Shown here: in pieces, positions 1 to 12,262 of the stretch
How the letters are laid out: every line of letters begins with the position of its first letter
Numbering within the stretch: the stretch's first letter is position 1
DNA from: Neoscytalidium dimidiatum
Taxonomy: Eukaryota; Ascomycota; Dothideomycetes; Botryosphaeriales; Botryosphaeriaceae
NCBI GenBank assembly: GCA_037367355.1
Contig: CM074704.1
Span: forward strand, 558,001 to 622,000
Direction of reading: 5' to 3'
Length of the DNA stretch: 64,000 nt
Translations under genes and position numbers: made by a program
The notes under the pieces: generated by a model
Told to the model about the DNA's origin: nothing
Databases searched by the model: none
What the model saw: only the letters and a program-made list of their open reading frames with translations

Positions 1-1405
1 TTCTTTCACTTTTGTTTGCATCTGTGATTTGCAGTGTTGCGGTGGCGACTAGTAGAAGCGTGCTCTCTTCTTTGAGGAGCTGCTAGGGACTGATGATGAT
101 GATTGTATTAACGTCTACCTGTACCAACCGTGTCGAGCTAGTTACCCCTGTGGGGTTTCCAGACGGGTGGAGTTTACCACCTTGTCGCCGAACAAATGGA
201 ATCCTTCGCTTCCTTCCTTCCGCGTTTACGCGGTTTCTCTTTCTCCGTCCTACTGCCTCACGCGGTTCGGTTTGGCTCCTGGACTGCGGTGTCTTGTGAC
301 CCGCCTCGAAACATCCCCGTCGAGTTGGCGAGGCTTTGAGTCAGGAACCATCCTTTTGGCCCAAGGAGGTTTCTGATTTTCTCTGCGCTAGGGACTGAGA
401 ATATTGGACAGGCGTGACTCGTTTGCCTAGCGGCAGCATTTTAATCATATTATTAATAAATACAATAAGTGCATTGGCGGGCTTCTCACTTGAGTGTAGC
501 GATGGGAATCAGACATCCAGACAACTACTTCAATTGCCGTTGTCCTCCCCCACCCCCTTACCTTATTGTTTTTTGGAGAGTGATGGTTCTTATCGAGGTT
601 TCAAGATGCTTCAATAAAATACTGCCGACTCACAGGACCTGCATGTAGCTTCATACGCACGCCGGTCACAACTTTCTCTACGGTCATCTATACGGTCGAA
701 TTTCGTTCCTCTTCCAAAAGATTGGAAAGCGATAACGTCTTTATTTCAGGCTTTCAGGCCTTTCTTGCCTTGCGTGTTGGATCGAAATTGGTATGGAAGA
801 CTCAAGCACCATTCCACAATCCTTTGCCTTCACGTTATACTGGACTTTATGTACCATGGCGAAGCTGTTTCAGGAAGCGGCGGCTAAGTGAACGCTGGGA
901 TCTTGTTGTAGGACAGGTATAGGGGCCTTCGAAAACTCCTATTCGCCAGTCACGTAAAAGGGAGTATTGACCCGTGCGAGTACACCACAACGTGTGTAGT
1001 GGGATCTATGCCAGCTTTCGCCATCCCGCGGCCACCATAAGTGGATATGGGGCTGTTTAGGATTGGCTCGATAAAACCCAGAGAGAAGGGGGTAGGTTCG
1101 CAGCCGTGGGTCGGGGGGCTACGCGTGTTTCGTCTGTACGCTTACCAGACACCTCTACATGGTTGTACAACAACGAAATGGCAATCGTGGCGGCTGATAG
1201 TTACTCCGTATCTCACTGTATCTGTGTCTATGATGAGGTTCTCCGCCGAGCTTCCGGGCTCGGAAAAAGGGACGGCGAATACCTGCCACATGTTACTTAG
1301 CAGCTCGCCAGGTGTTGTCAATCTCGCACTCTTACCCTTCCAACGGTGAAGAATCTTCGATTTTGTAACATGTAGTCTGGTAAAATCATCAGCAATTTAA
1401 GCAGA
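1..1405. other. Non-coding stretch, no gene seen
   Basis: No open frame longer than about 100 codons shows recognisable protein motifs, splice-linked exons or coding bias here. It may be intergenic DNA or old decayed sequence. Nothing repeat-like is obvious by eye. Confidence 0.5.
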
Positions 1406-2792
1406 TCAGTTGTTGCGAAATGGTTTACTCATGTCAAGCGCTTCTGTCACGTACAAGCCGTTGATGCTTGGAGGCTCTTCATGTCCAAAAGGAGGTTCTG
1501 ATTTGTGCTCTCCAGGTGGTACAAAGGCGTTGGTAGCAGCAGACTCAGTACGATCCATGACAACGTTGCGCGAGCAGCCGTCCTGTTCTTTATTGATCCA
1601 GGCAGGATCGGATCGGGTCCAATCCTCCAGGGATAGTGCAGGCAAACATTTTGGCCATGAGTCGGTTTTGCCAATTGGGCTTTCCTGACCACGCACTGGG
1701 TGCATCAATGGAAGCATTGTCTTGAAAGGAGCGGAAATAACTGGGTTTGCGTCAAGCTGCAACTGGCTGAGAGGCGACCCTGTCGGCTTGCCAGACGGTA
1801 TTTGGCGAGAAAGGTCCCTTTCAAGCAAGGTCCGCTTCGGCTCCACATTCGTGGGCGTCATGGTCGAAAACAGATCTTTGGCGTAAGCAGCTGCCGTCAT
1901 GGCTGCATGCCCTTGCCATTCTTTGCTTTTGTGGGTGTCGGAATAGTCGCAAATGCCTCTGATGACCAAGCAAGGGAACTAATTCATGAGACCTGCAGCC
2001 TCCATCTCGAAGCAGAGGACATCATTCGTCTTTGCCAATTCATCTCAGACTTGAGCATTCTTCACTACCTTTTTTACAGAAGCAACCAGGCCGTAATGTA
2101 TATTAGGACTATCATCGTTACTTCCTCGCCGATGCCGCGGTACCAGTTTTGAATCATCACAACAGAGTTGGGAACAGCTCCGAGCGGGATCCGAATGGAC
2201 GAAGGTTAGTTGATATAACCGATCGCTTGTGTCTTGCGGCCGGGAGAAGTTGGCAATCATGCGTGGTTTCTTAGTGAGAAGCTCGTTGATGTTCTGGTCT
2301 AACAAGTGCCCAAGGTACGTGTGATTCGCTTTGAGCTGACTGACGGCTGATCGGAGCACAGGTGGCGGCGGAGCCAGGCACCCTGTCATCTGGAACTTTC
2401 GTCCTTGTATCTTTTTCCCATAGTCGTACTGGAGAACCCCAGGCAGGCCTGCAGCAGGAGAGCTGACGACAAAATCCCCGAGTCGTATGTCAATGGTCCG
2501 AGCTGGGGACGCCTCCTCCAATACCAACCATCAGGCCAGATCGAGCGTTCGGGAAGCTCTGCGCTAAGTCTTTGGCAACAGCTGTAGTCGATTTTGTGCC
2601 GTATTCGCCATCTGGCAAGACCGAGATGACGAAGTCGTGATTTCTGATCCTGCCGAGTGTATATGCGCTGGTGTTGTTTAGGGCGAGGCTGACGGGCTTT
2701 TCGTGCTCATCGTCGAGAAATGCGCGTGCGGCGACGTATTCGATGGCGAGCGCGCAAATCCAGCCCATCGTATAATCTGCCGGGTTGGACAT
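1406..2792 (-). pseudogene. Broken Pfs / PNP_UDP nucleoside phosphorylase-like gene
   Basis: The minus strand encodes most of a fungal nucleoside-phosphorylase (Pfs, PNP_UDP_1) domain of the kind that forms the N-terminus of many fungal NLR-like proteins. The start MSNPADYT at 2792 leads into YTMGWICALAIEYVAA, then LMVGIGGGVPSS, DIRLGDFVV, LCFEMEAAGLMN and [12 protein letters not shown], all in the family order. One extra T near 2493 shifts the frame between GGGVPSSDH and DIRLGDFVV. Two in-frame stops follow, a TGA after NAQV near 2043 and a TAG after AAGLMN near 1988, just before the conserved [12 protein letters not shown]. After the domain a linker of about 150 codons of unknown nature runs to a stop at 1406, with no NACHT or NB-ARC module. 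In related proteins this domain acts on nucleosides or works as an effector in self-recognition; here the product cannot be intact. The domain call is firm and the loss of function is read directly from the frame. Confidence 0.85.
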
Positions 2793-4089
2793 GTTGCGCA
2801 AGAAGACATTAGTAAGCGAATCCACTCTGATAACCGAGAGCCAGGTAGCAAAGCGAAGGGATCGAAAGTGCAACAATCAATTTCGACCACTATCACTACC
2901 CACCCGACTCTAAGGAGCTCCTGCAGAACTACGCCGCAACAGCATTTATCCGCGCACTGGATGGTAACGGAACAACTTGACTTACAGTTAGCTAGCGCTT
3001 ATCAGAAATCAGGTATTGCCAGGGGAAAATCTGCACAAGGACGAATTCGGTACCAGCTGCTGACAGTAGCTGCCGCCGAGCAACATTACTGGATAACAGC
3101 CCCCAGCCTCCTCTAGCCTGGTTGAATGAAATATGCGGTAGGATTGATGCAGCCCTGAATTTTCCTTGCTAATCAGCCGAGCCCGGTCACGTTACCGGCA
3201 AGGCAGACATGAGGTTCTTTGTAGCGGCACTTAAAGGCTTTACGGCTGGCAATTAACGTTCACTCATACTGGGGACTATTCCGTGCTGGTAATGGGAAAA
3301 ATATTCGCATAGTCAAATGTAAAATCTCTTAGCACTGATCTTTTCGTCTGCTTTCAATGCGCATCTATTATGCTACCCTTCGCTTAGGCTTTTTGTTATT
3401 GACTCCTTAGCAGTGGAAACGACAGATGCGTCAAGAGCAGTACGGACTGTAGAAAGGCTCAGTTAGAACAACAGTATGGCGATATTAGAGTGAATGGATA
3501 CTAGTTAAGGAAAGACATCTAAAGAAGCGATAGTTGTCGCTAGTGCTAAGATGTCGACCTCTAAGGATCATACCGTATTCCAAACTTCGTAACAGTTTAT
3601 TTTTTTTTTTAAAAAAAAAATAGCGAGCCTAAATTTTAGTCCCTTTACAGCAATATCGACGCATAGGTGGCTTCTTATCTCTCGGCTTGCACGTCGGCTT
3701 CAGTTAGGTGCTGGAACGTCTTTTCTGGGTAGACAGATCCCTCTCTATATCGGACAGAGTGGCTTGTGTAGATTCCGCGAAGAGGGCATCCGGAGAATGT
3801 CGAGCTTTTCCCTTGACTGTCTTGTATAGGTTGAGTCTTGTCCACATTCCATGGTGACAAAGAAAATCAAGGAAGCTGACCCATGAAATAGAGCCGATGT
3901 AGAGTTGCCATCAGGCCCGCAACATTGCCGATCCTGCTCGCTTCTCCCAAGCTTCTTCGGCCGAAGCCCCGTCTAAGCTTGATACCTCCTTCTGCATCGC
4001 CGCCAGTCTCGTTGCCCAGAAACATCTAACACTCGCTGGACAATGATTCGGAAACACGGCAATCTGCTTTTACTGCGTGCCCTCTCTCG
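2793..4089. other. Intergenic, no gene seen
   Basis: No supported coding region. A T10/A10 palindromic run lies at 3600-3620. Small open frames here have no recognisable motif. Confidence 0.5.
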
Positions 4090-6870
4090 ATGTCTCCGCT
4101 GACTGCTAAGACAACAACCGACTCCCCTAGATCCGGAACGGCCCGGAAACGACGTCGTACTGCCCTGGTATGTGAGAAATGTCGTGACAGGAAGCGCAAG
4201 TGTGACGGTGTCAAGCCCATTTGTGGAACATGCAACAGCCGTTCCAGCCCACGCTGAATTTGGAATGAGGGGAGAAACAGCAGAGGCTGGTGGAGCAATA
4301 GGTATAGGTGCCAACCAAGCTCAAAGGCCACACACCTTACATCGTCGATTAAAAAGGCCCTCATAGTGTTACGGATATGTTTAGAAGCTCAAATGTCGCA
4401 TCAAAAACCTGGAGGATTCACAGAGGGCAATGAATGACGCAGAAGGCCAGGGCCGCTCGACCAAACCGACTTCTGAGCAAGAATTTGGAGGCCCTATCGC
4501 CTCGACCTATTGCACAGAAGACCATCTTACCGTGATACTCACGACGAAAGACGCGTTTGACGACCGCCAGGGCGCTCCGGACGAGATATCATCGCCGGAG
4601 ACTGACCAAACCCCTACCACGAGCGGGGAGAGTGTTCCCAACGGGTCGGACGAACCAGACGCGCGTTATCTGGGAATTCCCTCGCTAATAGCACCTACGG
4701 TAACAGCCCCTGCCAGTGAGTTCACCGAGAAAGTTTCTACGCCGTGGGATGACTTCAGTCCTGGATCACCCATCACCCTCGTATCTCCATTAGGAGCTCA
4801 TCTCGAGGAAGAGGACGGTAGCCCCGTTCTAACCGATAAGAGAGTGGTACAGCCCGCATTGGATGCAATGGGAGTTGTTGTATCTGCACACGGTGCGGAT
4901 CCCCAATGAAGACAACGTCTATCTGATTACTTTGGCCCTTCGAGCACGATTAGTCTCCTTCGCGAGGCTCGGAATGTCTTGAGACGACGAGGTTGTGGCC
5001 ACGGGGCCACTTTTCCTGGCATATCAGAACCTTGTTTGGCGTGCGAGGGAAGCGCCGTTATGGCCCAGGCAAGCGAACCGTCACAGGCCTTGCCGTCGCG
5101 AATCACCTGTGGGCACGACAGCCTCTGCCCTATGTTCCGAATAAGTATTCCCCCTCGGCCAGAGGCAGATCATCTTGTGGATCTATTTTGGACCTATGTG
5201 CATTCTCTCTATCCATTCCTACATTGGCCGTCCTTCTACGACTGCTACCTTGCGCTCTGGAGTCCTCCAGCATCTTCACAAGCCCCCGGGGCTACCGGTT
5301 TTGTGAAAGGATACTACGCTACCCTTGACGAGACCTTATTTCACTGCATGCTTAATGTGGTCCTTGCTCTTGGCGCCCTTCACAACACCAAAATCGATCA
5401 GCAGGAGCGAGACGACATCAGCTACACTTTTTTCAAGCGCGCAAAGGGTCTTCTCAACCTCGACTTGCTGGAAAGCGGAAACATAGCCTTGGTGCATAGT
5501 ACTTCTGCTAATGGGCCAATACCTTCAGACCAGAGATATATCAATCTCGTGTTGGAACATCGTTGGGATGGCTATCCGGGCCGCTCAAGGAATGGGCTTG
5601 CACCGCAAGCTTGAAGAATGGGAGCGAGGCGACTCGGACGACTGCCAAGCGCTTGACCAACTCGATGAGGAAATGCGCAAGCGCACATGGGCTGGGTGTA
5701 TGTACCTCGACCGGTAGGTGCTCACGTATGCCATTCATAACCCCTGCTACTCTGACATTTTGGCAGAATACTCTCAATGAGTTACGGACGGCCACTCATG
5801 ATACACTCGGGTACCGTGCACAGCTTTCTTTACCTTCCATCGGCAATAGATGACGAGTTGTTGACTCGCTCTCCCAATCCTCCGGAACCTCAACCAAGCG
5901 ACACGCTCAGCCGCGTGGAGTATTACGTCCAGTCCATTAAACTGCAGGACATTCTAGGCCAAGTCCTCACATACTTCTATTACCAAGGCCCAGACAACGG
6001 GCCAGACAAGGTGGCAGCTGCTTTACGACGGAATGAGATTGATAACGCCAGACTCCAAAAGCTTCTGGATGTAGATGGTCAACTTGATACATGGGAGAAA
6101 GATCTACCAGCGCATTTGCAGGTCCATACATACTCAGATGAAGATTCTTCCTCGAGCAGCCCGCGCTCAAAAAGGTCAACTGTGTTCTTCCGGCAAGCTA
6201 TGGCGCTTAAAGCAGGGTATGTATGCTATTCTGAGCCCATCGATCAAAGTGAAGATATTGCGAGCAAGCCCTTGAGCATTGACTAACCCTGGCAGATTTC
6301 TGTAAGTGCGTCTGATGTTGCTCAGACCTTTCTTATCGGAATTGTCCGGCTCGACAAGTACGCTTGGTCTGGTCTCAACCCAGTCTGATTCAGCATGTGC
6401 AAGTATGCGAGAAAGCCTGCTGATGAAATTGTTACTTTGTGTGTGTCTGTTACGCAAGAAATTGTGCATGATTACAGATAACTCCCATTCTCGAGCGCAT
6501 CTTCTACCGCCGCCGTGGTATAACGTATTCTGTGAGTTACAAGTTAGTGCTCTTTCTTCCAAAGTACCCATAGTGCTAACGTCTTGCTTCTACTGTAGAT
6601 ATACATGGCTGTGCTCTCGTTCTTCTTCTGAGCTCTCTATGCTTACCTCAATCAAGCAACATTGATCAGCACTCTCTAATGGCCGATTGGATCGCTGTTT
6701 GACCTTTCTTCGTGAGTATGAATCGCAAAGCCGGTCTGCATCACGCTCATGGCTCCTCCAAAGTGGCATGCTAGGGTTGATTCGCCTTTCCAAATGTTCC
6801 GGTACGCACATTTCTCTTCGTATAGAACACCGTCGCTCTATATGCATCTCCCTCGGAGCAGATGACTGAT
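4090..6870 (+). pseudogene. Decayed Zn2Cys6 fungal transcription factor
   Basis: An ATG at 4090 opens a frame with a basic stretch and a Zn2Cys6 core, CEKCRDRKRKC followed by CGTC, but a stop at 4254 removes the sixth cysteine. About 130 bases on, the linker continues as RIKNLEDSQRAMNDAEG, preceded in frame by a TAG, and runs to a TGA at 4907. The family block LSDYFGPSSTISLLREARN then follows, and the fungal-specific factor domain (DLFWTYVHSLYPFLHWPSF; SCWNIVGMAIRAAQGMGLH; SYGRPLMIHS; RLMLLRPFLSEL; LLPPPWYNVF). One inserted A near 5499 shifts the frame before LLLMGQYLQ. A TAA sits where RFLYVRL would be expected (about 6302), and another shift lies near 6430. Plausible relic introns with good borders occur near 5714-5766, 6221-6297 and 6532-6599. 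The ancestral protein would be a nuclear DNA-binding regulator. No continuous product is possible. Confidence 0.85.
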
Positions 6871-6880
6871 TTCTGAGTAG

Positions 6881-7455
6881 CATCCAGTTCGGTCATCACT
6901 CGGTAAAGCCAGACTTTGAAGCAGTGCTTGAGCTCTACAACCAATGGCAGCAGGCAGTGAATGATATCAGCGATGTGCAAGGCCTGTATCCAACCTTCGT
7001 TCTGAACATGGTCCCCAAGACCGCTGCGACGATTGCAAAGACAAACGGCATTGGCAACACGTGGGGCTTGGACGATGATGAATCATACATTTGTAAGTTA
7101 TCTGCGTTTTAAGTTTTCAGTGTACCTTCTATTCTTCTTCTTTCAAGTTGGCCACGTAAGCCTTTCTATGCACTCTTGCGAGACTTCCGACCTGCATCTG
7201 ACCCGGTTTTTTTTAGGGTGGCAACTCTCTACCGCATGGGATCGGCGAGAAGACGATATGTGCGTGTCGTCTTGGTCTCAGTCTTTACTTGAACACCTCC
7301 ATTCAATCAACAAGAAGAAGGGCATCGCTTCGGAGTTTCTCTACATCGGAGACTCCGCTGAATACCAAAATCCTTATTCCACCTTCCCTCCGGAAAAGTA
7401 TTTATCCCTGATTGAGGGAATATTCGGATTAAACTTTCAGGAAACGCTGCCATAG
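6881..7455 (+). pseudogene. C-terminal remnant of an FAD-linked (BBE-type) oxidase
   Basis: From about 6890 the plus strand reads like the C-terminal third of a fungal FAD-binding PCMH/berberine-bridge oxidoreductase: DFEAVLELYNQWQQAV, LYPTFVLNMVPKTAATIAK, NGIGNTWGLDDDESYI, then after a probable intron (about 7093-7216, GTAAGT to TTTTAG) WQLSTAW, SLLEHLHSINKKKGIASEF and YIGDSAEYQNPYS, ending at a stop near 7455. The N-terminal FAD-binding domain is absent; instead the remnant directly follows the decayed Zn2Cys6 factor. Such oxidases are often neighbours of regulators in secondary-metabolite clusters, so the two may be the stump of a former cluster, which is inference. Family assignment rests on my recognition of the C-terminal pattern. 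Confidence 0.65.
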
Positions 7456-8254
7456 CCCCACCAGCCATAATCCGCAGGGACTTAAGCCTCGGAAACGGGC
7501 ATAGTTATTACAAAAGCCGTCATCTCCTAACTCCGTATCCACCAGAGCATGTAAAACTACCGTGAGAAGCACTGCCCCGCCACTGCCAACGAATTCCGAT
7601 TACTTCAAGCGTTCGCACAGATACCCAATTGCCCCGGGGTCTCCGCCCAGCCAAGATAGTGACTTATGCAACTATGCATCCAGAATCAGAATGGAAGTCG
7701 GCAACTCATGCGTATCAGAAGATGAACCTATTCGGAGACTGCATGAAAGCCGGTGTGAAAGATTGTGCGGCAGGATTCTCACACTGCGACATCTGCCCCC
7801 TCCCTCTGCTCGGAAACTCTATCCAGCGGAGCGCACAATGCCTGAAAGGGCATCTGAGGTGTACGCGGCTCTTTAAAAAAAAAAAAAAAAAGAGAAGATA
7901 GTATTTAGGTACGAGAGTCCAGCTCTACCCCTGAGAACGAACCAGATGATTAGCTCCCCGAAGTAGTTCCACTCGTCTCATTGGGATACCATGGCGTTGG
8001 ACTAGCGAGTAGCTCTCGTAAAGCCAGCCAATCAGCCTTCTGGAAAACCGAGTACGCATCGTGATTCTGAACACGAGCGCTCCACTGATCAACGTGCGTA
8101 TAGCTAGCCAATCAGAGACCAGGTAAGAAACAGATCTTGTCAAATATCGCCGAACCATATCAGATTACTGCAAAGGGAGAACACGCATGTGAGTCTTTTG
8201 TTGATGCCTTTCCTTCCACAGCGACTGTCGCAGCAACACTACCGGCTTTCCACA
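7456..8254. other. Intergenic, no gene seen
   Basis: No supported gene. It contains an A17 run near 7874-7890 and should include the promoter of the downstream membrane protein gene. Confidence 0.5.
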
Positions 8255-9502
8255 ATGTACAGGCCGCGCACAATTTGGGAATGGGCGCTTCTTTCAACAG
8301 TAGTACTTCAAGCAATCACTGTTGTCGGCCTAGAAGGGTGAGTATGACTTTAGGAACAATACTTCTTTTCCTACCTAGCTAATATGGCCACACAGGTACA
8401 TTCTGGTTGGCTACCACAGGTTCATTGAGCCAATCATCTCAGAGGCCGACACATCAATCACCATTCCCGTGACGATCGGCCACGTCGTCTTTGACTGCTT
8501 TGTCCAAGTCATCTTCGCGATAGATAGCCTGCGGTCCAAGAACAACATCCAGCTGTACACGCTGTGTGTTTGCAACGGCTGCGTCTTCATCGTTGCCTTC
8601 CTCCAGTACATCCAGACCCATGAAACCGTCGTCGCCGTGTCCCTCCAATCCTCCGCGCACGCAGACGTGGGAGAGGACGTCTGGCCCCAGCTACGGCCGG
8701 CCCTGTTGGCCACGGCGGCATTCATTGGCGCGTGCAGCGTCGCTCTACCATTCTCCACGTTCTACCTCCACCAGCAATTCGCATGGGCCATATACAAGCA
8801 CATCAGCGCCGATCTCGACATCCGAAAGCGCCATCTCCAGTACCAGGCAAGATTCAATTTTTTTTTTCTCTCCCTGCAGCCCCAACACCAGAAGACATTT
8901 TTTCCCACTGAGACTCAACCCCCTAACCAGTTGTATCTCGTCCTGGCGAAGCTCTGCCCCTACGCGTCCATCAGCTTCCTCTTCGTGTACGGCTTCATGT
9001 CGGTCCGCTTCCGGCAGCCCGAGTTCGCGCTCACGCTCGCGCTGATCCCCGTCGAAGTGCTCAAGCCGCTGCTGGCGACGTACTTCATCAAGCGCGAGGC
9101 CACGGCCGGCGCGTCGGCCACGATAGTAAGAACGACACTTCCCGCCTTCAAGGTTCCCCTCCTCACCCAGCCCCCCTCTCGCTGACCGTTCCCCGACTCC
9201 CCACCTCCCAGCTCGCCTACCTGGCATCGATCGCGTACCTTTTGAGCAGGATGACCGTCCTCGCCGGCAACGCCGGCGGGCAGGGCGCGGCGGACGACTC
9301 GATCCTGCTCTTCGCCGTCGCGGCCGCGCGGTGCGTGCGGAACTTCGGCCGCGGGCTGAGGCCGCTGCTGCTGCTCAGTCCTCCCGGCGAGGATCGGGTC
9401 GGAGAAGAGGCGGGGCTGGTGCGCGCCGGGGAGGAGTCGCGGGGCTCCTGGGCCGTCTCGCGGAGCGACGTCGGTCTGGCGCGCAGGTTCTCGGTGGATT
9501 GA
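8255..9502 (+). CDS. UPF0658-type multi-span Golgi membrane protein
   Basis: Four exons join to about 339 aa: 8255-8337, 8396-8846, 8931-9125 and 9212-9502. The first splice gives EGYILVGYHRFIEPIISEAD without interrupting the frame. The protein has several hydrophobic spans and family-like blocks, notably CSVALPFSTFYLHQQFAWAI followed by YKHISADLDIRKRHLQYQ, and EFALTLALIPVEVLKPLLA, that match fungal UPF0658 Golgi apparatus membrane proteins. Biochemical function of that family is unknown to me. Intron 2 (8847-8930) has a GC donor (CAG|GCAAGA) and a CTAAC branch point before CAG; it is 84 nt and open in frame, so retention would add 28 residues. Intron 3 (9126-9211) is GT-AG with CTGAC. The C-terminus after the last span is Gly/Arg/Ser-rich. 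It is a lone gene between decayed genes on the left and a convergent Zn2Cys6 gene on the right. The exon structure is solid; the family name is moderately sure. Confidence 0.75.
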
Positions 9503-9949
9503 GAAGCGTGTCCGGCGGCTGGAGGGAGGAATGGCCGGTTGGGGGGTGGGGAGACAGCTGGACGAAAGTGTCGAGTATTGCAGGTGGGATTTTCGGTGCA
9601 TATTCCAACCCTGTCCTGTTATTTTTGGCTTTCTTTTTTTTTTTTTTCAATGGAGAGATTGCGGCTGCTTATCGGAGAGACTTGCCTAATGATCCGTACA
9701 ACATTGACTTCATGTCGGGAGAGGAGGAATTCAAATAATCCAGTGCTATTCTACAATAAGCGTAATCTTGACTACATTACTTCCGATATCTCGTACTGAA
9801 TGAAATGGTATCTTGCGGCGATCGGTGGATAAGGACATCGCCGTGGCTTGGTAGCCATTTTAGTCATGTCGATGACCATTGATGAAAACAACGCCCTTCC
9901 AAATGCTGTAGAGAAGAAACAAACGAAACCCAACAAACTCGTGGCCTGA
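9503..9949. other. Convergent 3' intergenic region
   Basis: It lies between the stop codons of the UPF0658-like gene and the minus-strand Zn2Cys6 gene. A T15 run near 9633-9647 is the only conspicuous element. Confidence 0.5.
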
Positions 9950-11369
9950 TCAAAGCGGCGGTATCCACCCGATCCTCTCAATCGGCGTGCGGATCCAAGT
10001 TCGCGTGCCAGGGCTCAGAGCGTGATAAATGCCTGAAATAAGATGGTTGACCCAGCCCTGCAGATACCAGGTAGCGTCCAACTCCTTGAGCAGGACGACG
10101 AAATAAGCGAAGACGGTCAGCGCCATCGGCTCCCGTTGCTGCAAACAGGATAAAAACTCATCCGAAAGGCGGTACAGCCAGACAAAGACGACTTGTGTTG
10201 ATGCATGGCCACCGGCGCTGCGTTCACCATATACCGCGTTGTATGATTTGGACAGGTTGTCGATCTCCTCCTTGTACACCTCCGAGCTGGAGCTCGGGCT
10301 CTCCAGGTAGGTGAGGAAGTACCGCAGTTCTTTGATGAGCGTGTGCTCGCTTCCAGGCTCTGGACACGACAAGCCGGCCAGCCGCCGGATCCCGACGTCG
10401 AACAAGACGGCTACGGGGCCGTTACGGAGGGCATCTTGATTCGACTCGATGATGATACGGGTGCCTCGAACGATCAGCAGGGTCCCCGCCGCGCCGTCAC
10501 TGTTAAACACCAGGAAGTCCCCCGGCTTTGGGCCTTTCCCGAGCAGGTAGAAGGACGCAAGGATTGAGAAGACATAGATGGCGTGGCAGTTCTCGTCGTT
10601 GATCGACTCAAGCAAGGGAGTGGCACCACGCAAAGCCACGTCCCAGTAGTGATCTGCTTGTGCAAAATAATAGTCCTGAGTCTCGGGCCTGAAATGTGCG
10701 AGGTGAAGAGCGGAGATGGAGAAAAGACCGTGGAGAAGACAGGGCCAGCCAAAGGATATCTTTGGGACGTCGACGCGCCAGAAGTGCGACAAAGCTGGGT
10801 TGGTGGATAGGCTCCGGGCTGTTGAGGTGTAGTAGCTGTGTAAGAGCTCGAGATCGGCGATTGTGAATAGAGGGAGACCTTGCTCAGTGTGGAGCGCGTG
10901 ATTGGCCCCCAGTAGCGGACTCTGGACCAGATCGGGGGTCGGTGGAGCAGTGGAGACGGCGGGTGGCCTCTCGACTGATGATGATATCTGCCTACTGCTA
11001 GTAGACGTTGGAGTGATGGATCGCGAGGCCAGAAGTCTTGGAGCAGCAGCTGCTGCAGCCGCAGGAGTACTGTAGTCGCAGTCTACGGCATGCCTGGTGC
11101 AATTTGTGCACGACGGCCTTTTTTCATCGCACTAAGTACATAGAATTAACGTTGGCTTGGTGAGGGATGGCAAGCAAAACCTCGTCGATGGGAATAAGGA
11201 TGCGAGGAAGTGAATAAACGACATGGGAAGGCCTTGGCGCGGAAGCTTGACCTTGGCGGGCATGTACCTTGATCCTGCGTCTCTTGCAGTTTTTGCAGCC
11301 CAGTCGAGATTTCCGATGGCTTTTCCGCGGATATCCGCGCGACGTAAGACTTGAACCACCAGCTGGCAT
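9950..11369 (-). CDS. Zn2Cys6 transcription factor, Upc2-like architecture
   Basis: Two exons, 11369-11268 and 11131-9950, encode 427 aa. The 136-nt intron (11132-11267) falls inside the zinc cluster, exactly between the Lys and Cys of IKCDE. The cluster is complete: C25, C28, C35, C42, C45 and C52 (CKNCKRRRIKCDEKRPSCTNC...C). A Ser/Thr/Pro-rich linker follows, then the Upc2/sterol-uptake-control type region with DLELLHSYYTST, LSHFWRVDVPKISF and LLHGLFSISALHLAHFRP. Members are nuclear regulators, some controlling sterol uptake and synthesis and some secondary metabolism. The target here is unknown; the Erg26-like gene at 59 kb is not evidence of a link. The start ATG is the first in frame and gives the usual short N-terminus. 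It reads away from the HET and NTF2-like genes to its right. Function as a DNA-binding regulator is well supported. Confidence 0.88.
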
Positions 11370-12262
11370 CAGATTTTGTGCGGTGGCGATTCGCCTGGCG
11401 TTTGGCGGCAGGGAGAACGATGGGTTGTTGGCTCAGAGCAGGCCCCAGAAGAAGTTTGTCCAATCGAGGCAGAGGCAAGAACACAGTATGATATCCGCAG
11501 GAAAATGGCAGTCGCCCGAGAGCTAGCAGCCAAAACAGTCGTTTGCGGAAGCAGCTAGCGCCAGTGCTGCGGCAGTTTGAATGTGGCTGTGGACAGTGGT
11601 AGGGCAGTGCACTCGTCGGAGAGTCGCTAATTTTAGACGTAACCATCCGGCAGATAGAGCGCAAGAGGAAGCCGTGGATAAATAGAGCAGGCGGTGAAGG
11701 GAAAGGGGGATGGAACTCGTATCAACGGAGGCGGCAAGTAAATCCGATCTGCGTTCAGTATGTAGCCTGTTACATAATCGCCGCGTGGAACGGTACTGGT
11801 GGCTGCAAAGGGCTATCTCTTGCACAACGGTCCATACCATTATTGTAAGAGAAAAAGAAATTTTAACCGGGCCCGTGGCTTCCAGAAAGATGGTTTTTTT
11901 TTTTTTTTTAAGGATTCCGCGGTCAAGCCGGCACTACTTAGCGGAGCTATTCGGCCATTCGCAATTGTGTCTCCGGGTACCTGCATGGCGTGGCCATTCA
12001 GGCTGCTTATCATGATGAATCATCGTAAGAAGCTTGTGTTCATCTGCCGCTCACAATGCGAGAAGCTCATATATATTGCCACACCCATGGCAAAAAAAAA
12101 AAAAAAAAAGCTACAGTTGAGATCGCTCTTCAAATACCACACAGCTTCCACTGCGAGACGGAGTCGACGCCGTCCCAGCCACAATCATCGTCACCATTAA
12201 AACCCAATCCGCTACCAACCACACCACCAATCACGCCCGCGGCTCCCTCCCACCAAACAAAC
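11370..12262. other. Divergent intergenic region
   Basis: Shared upstream region of the minus-strand Zn2Cys6 gene and the plus-strand NTF2-like gene. It contains a T15 run near 11894-11908 and an A17 run near 12091-12107. No coding signal is supported. Confidence 0.5.
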
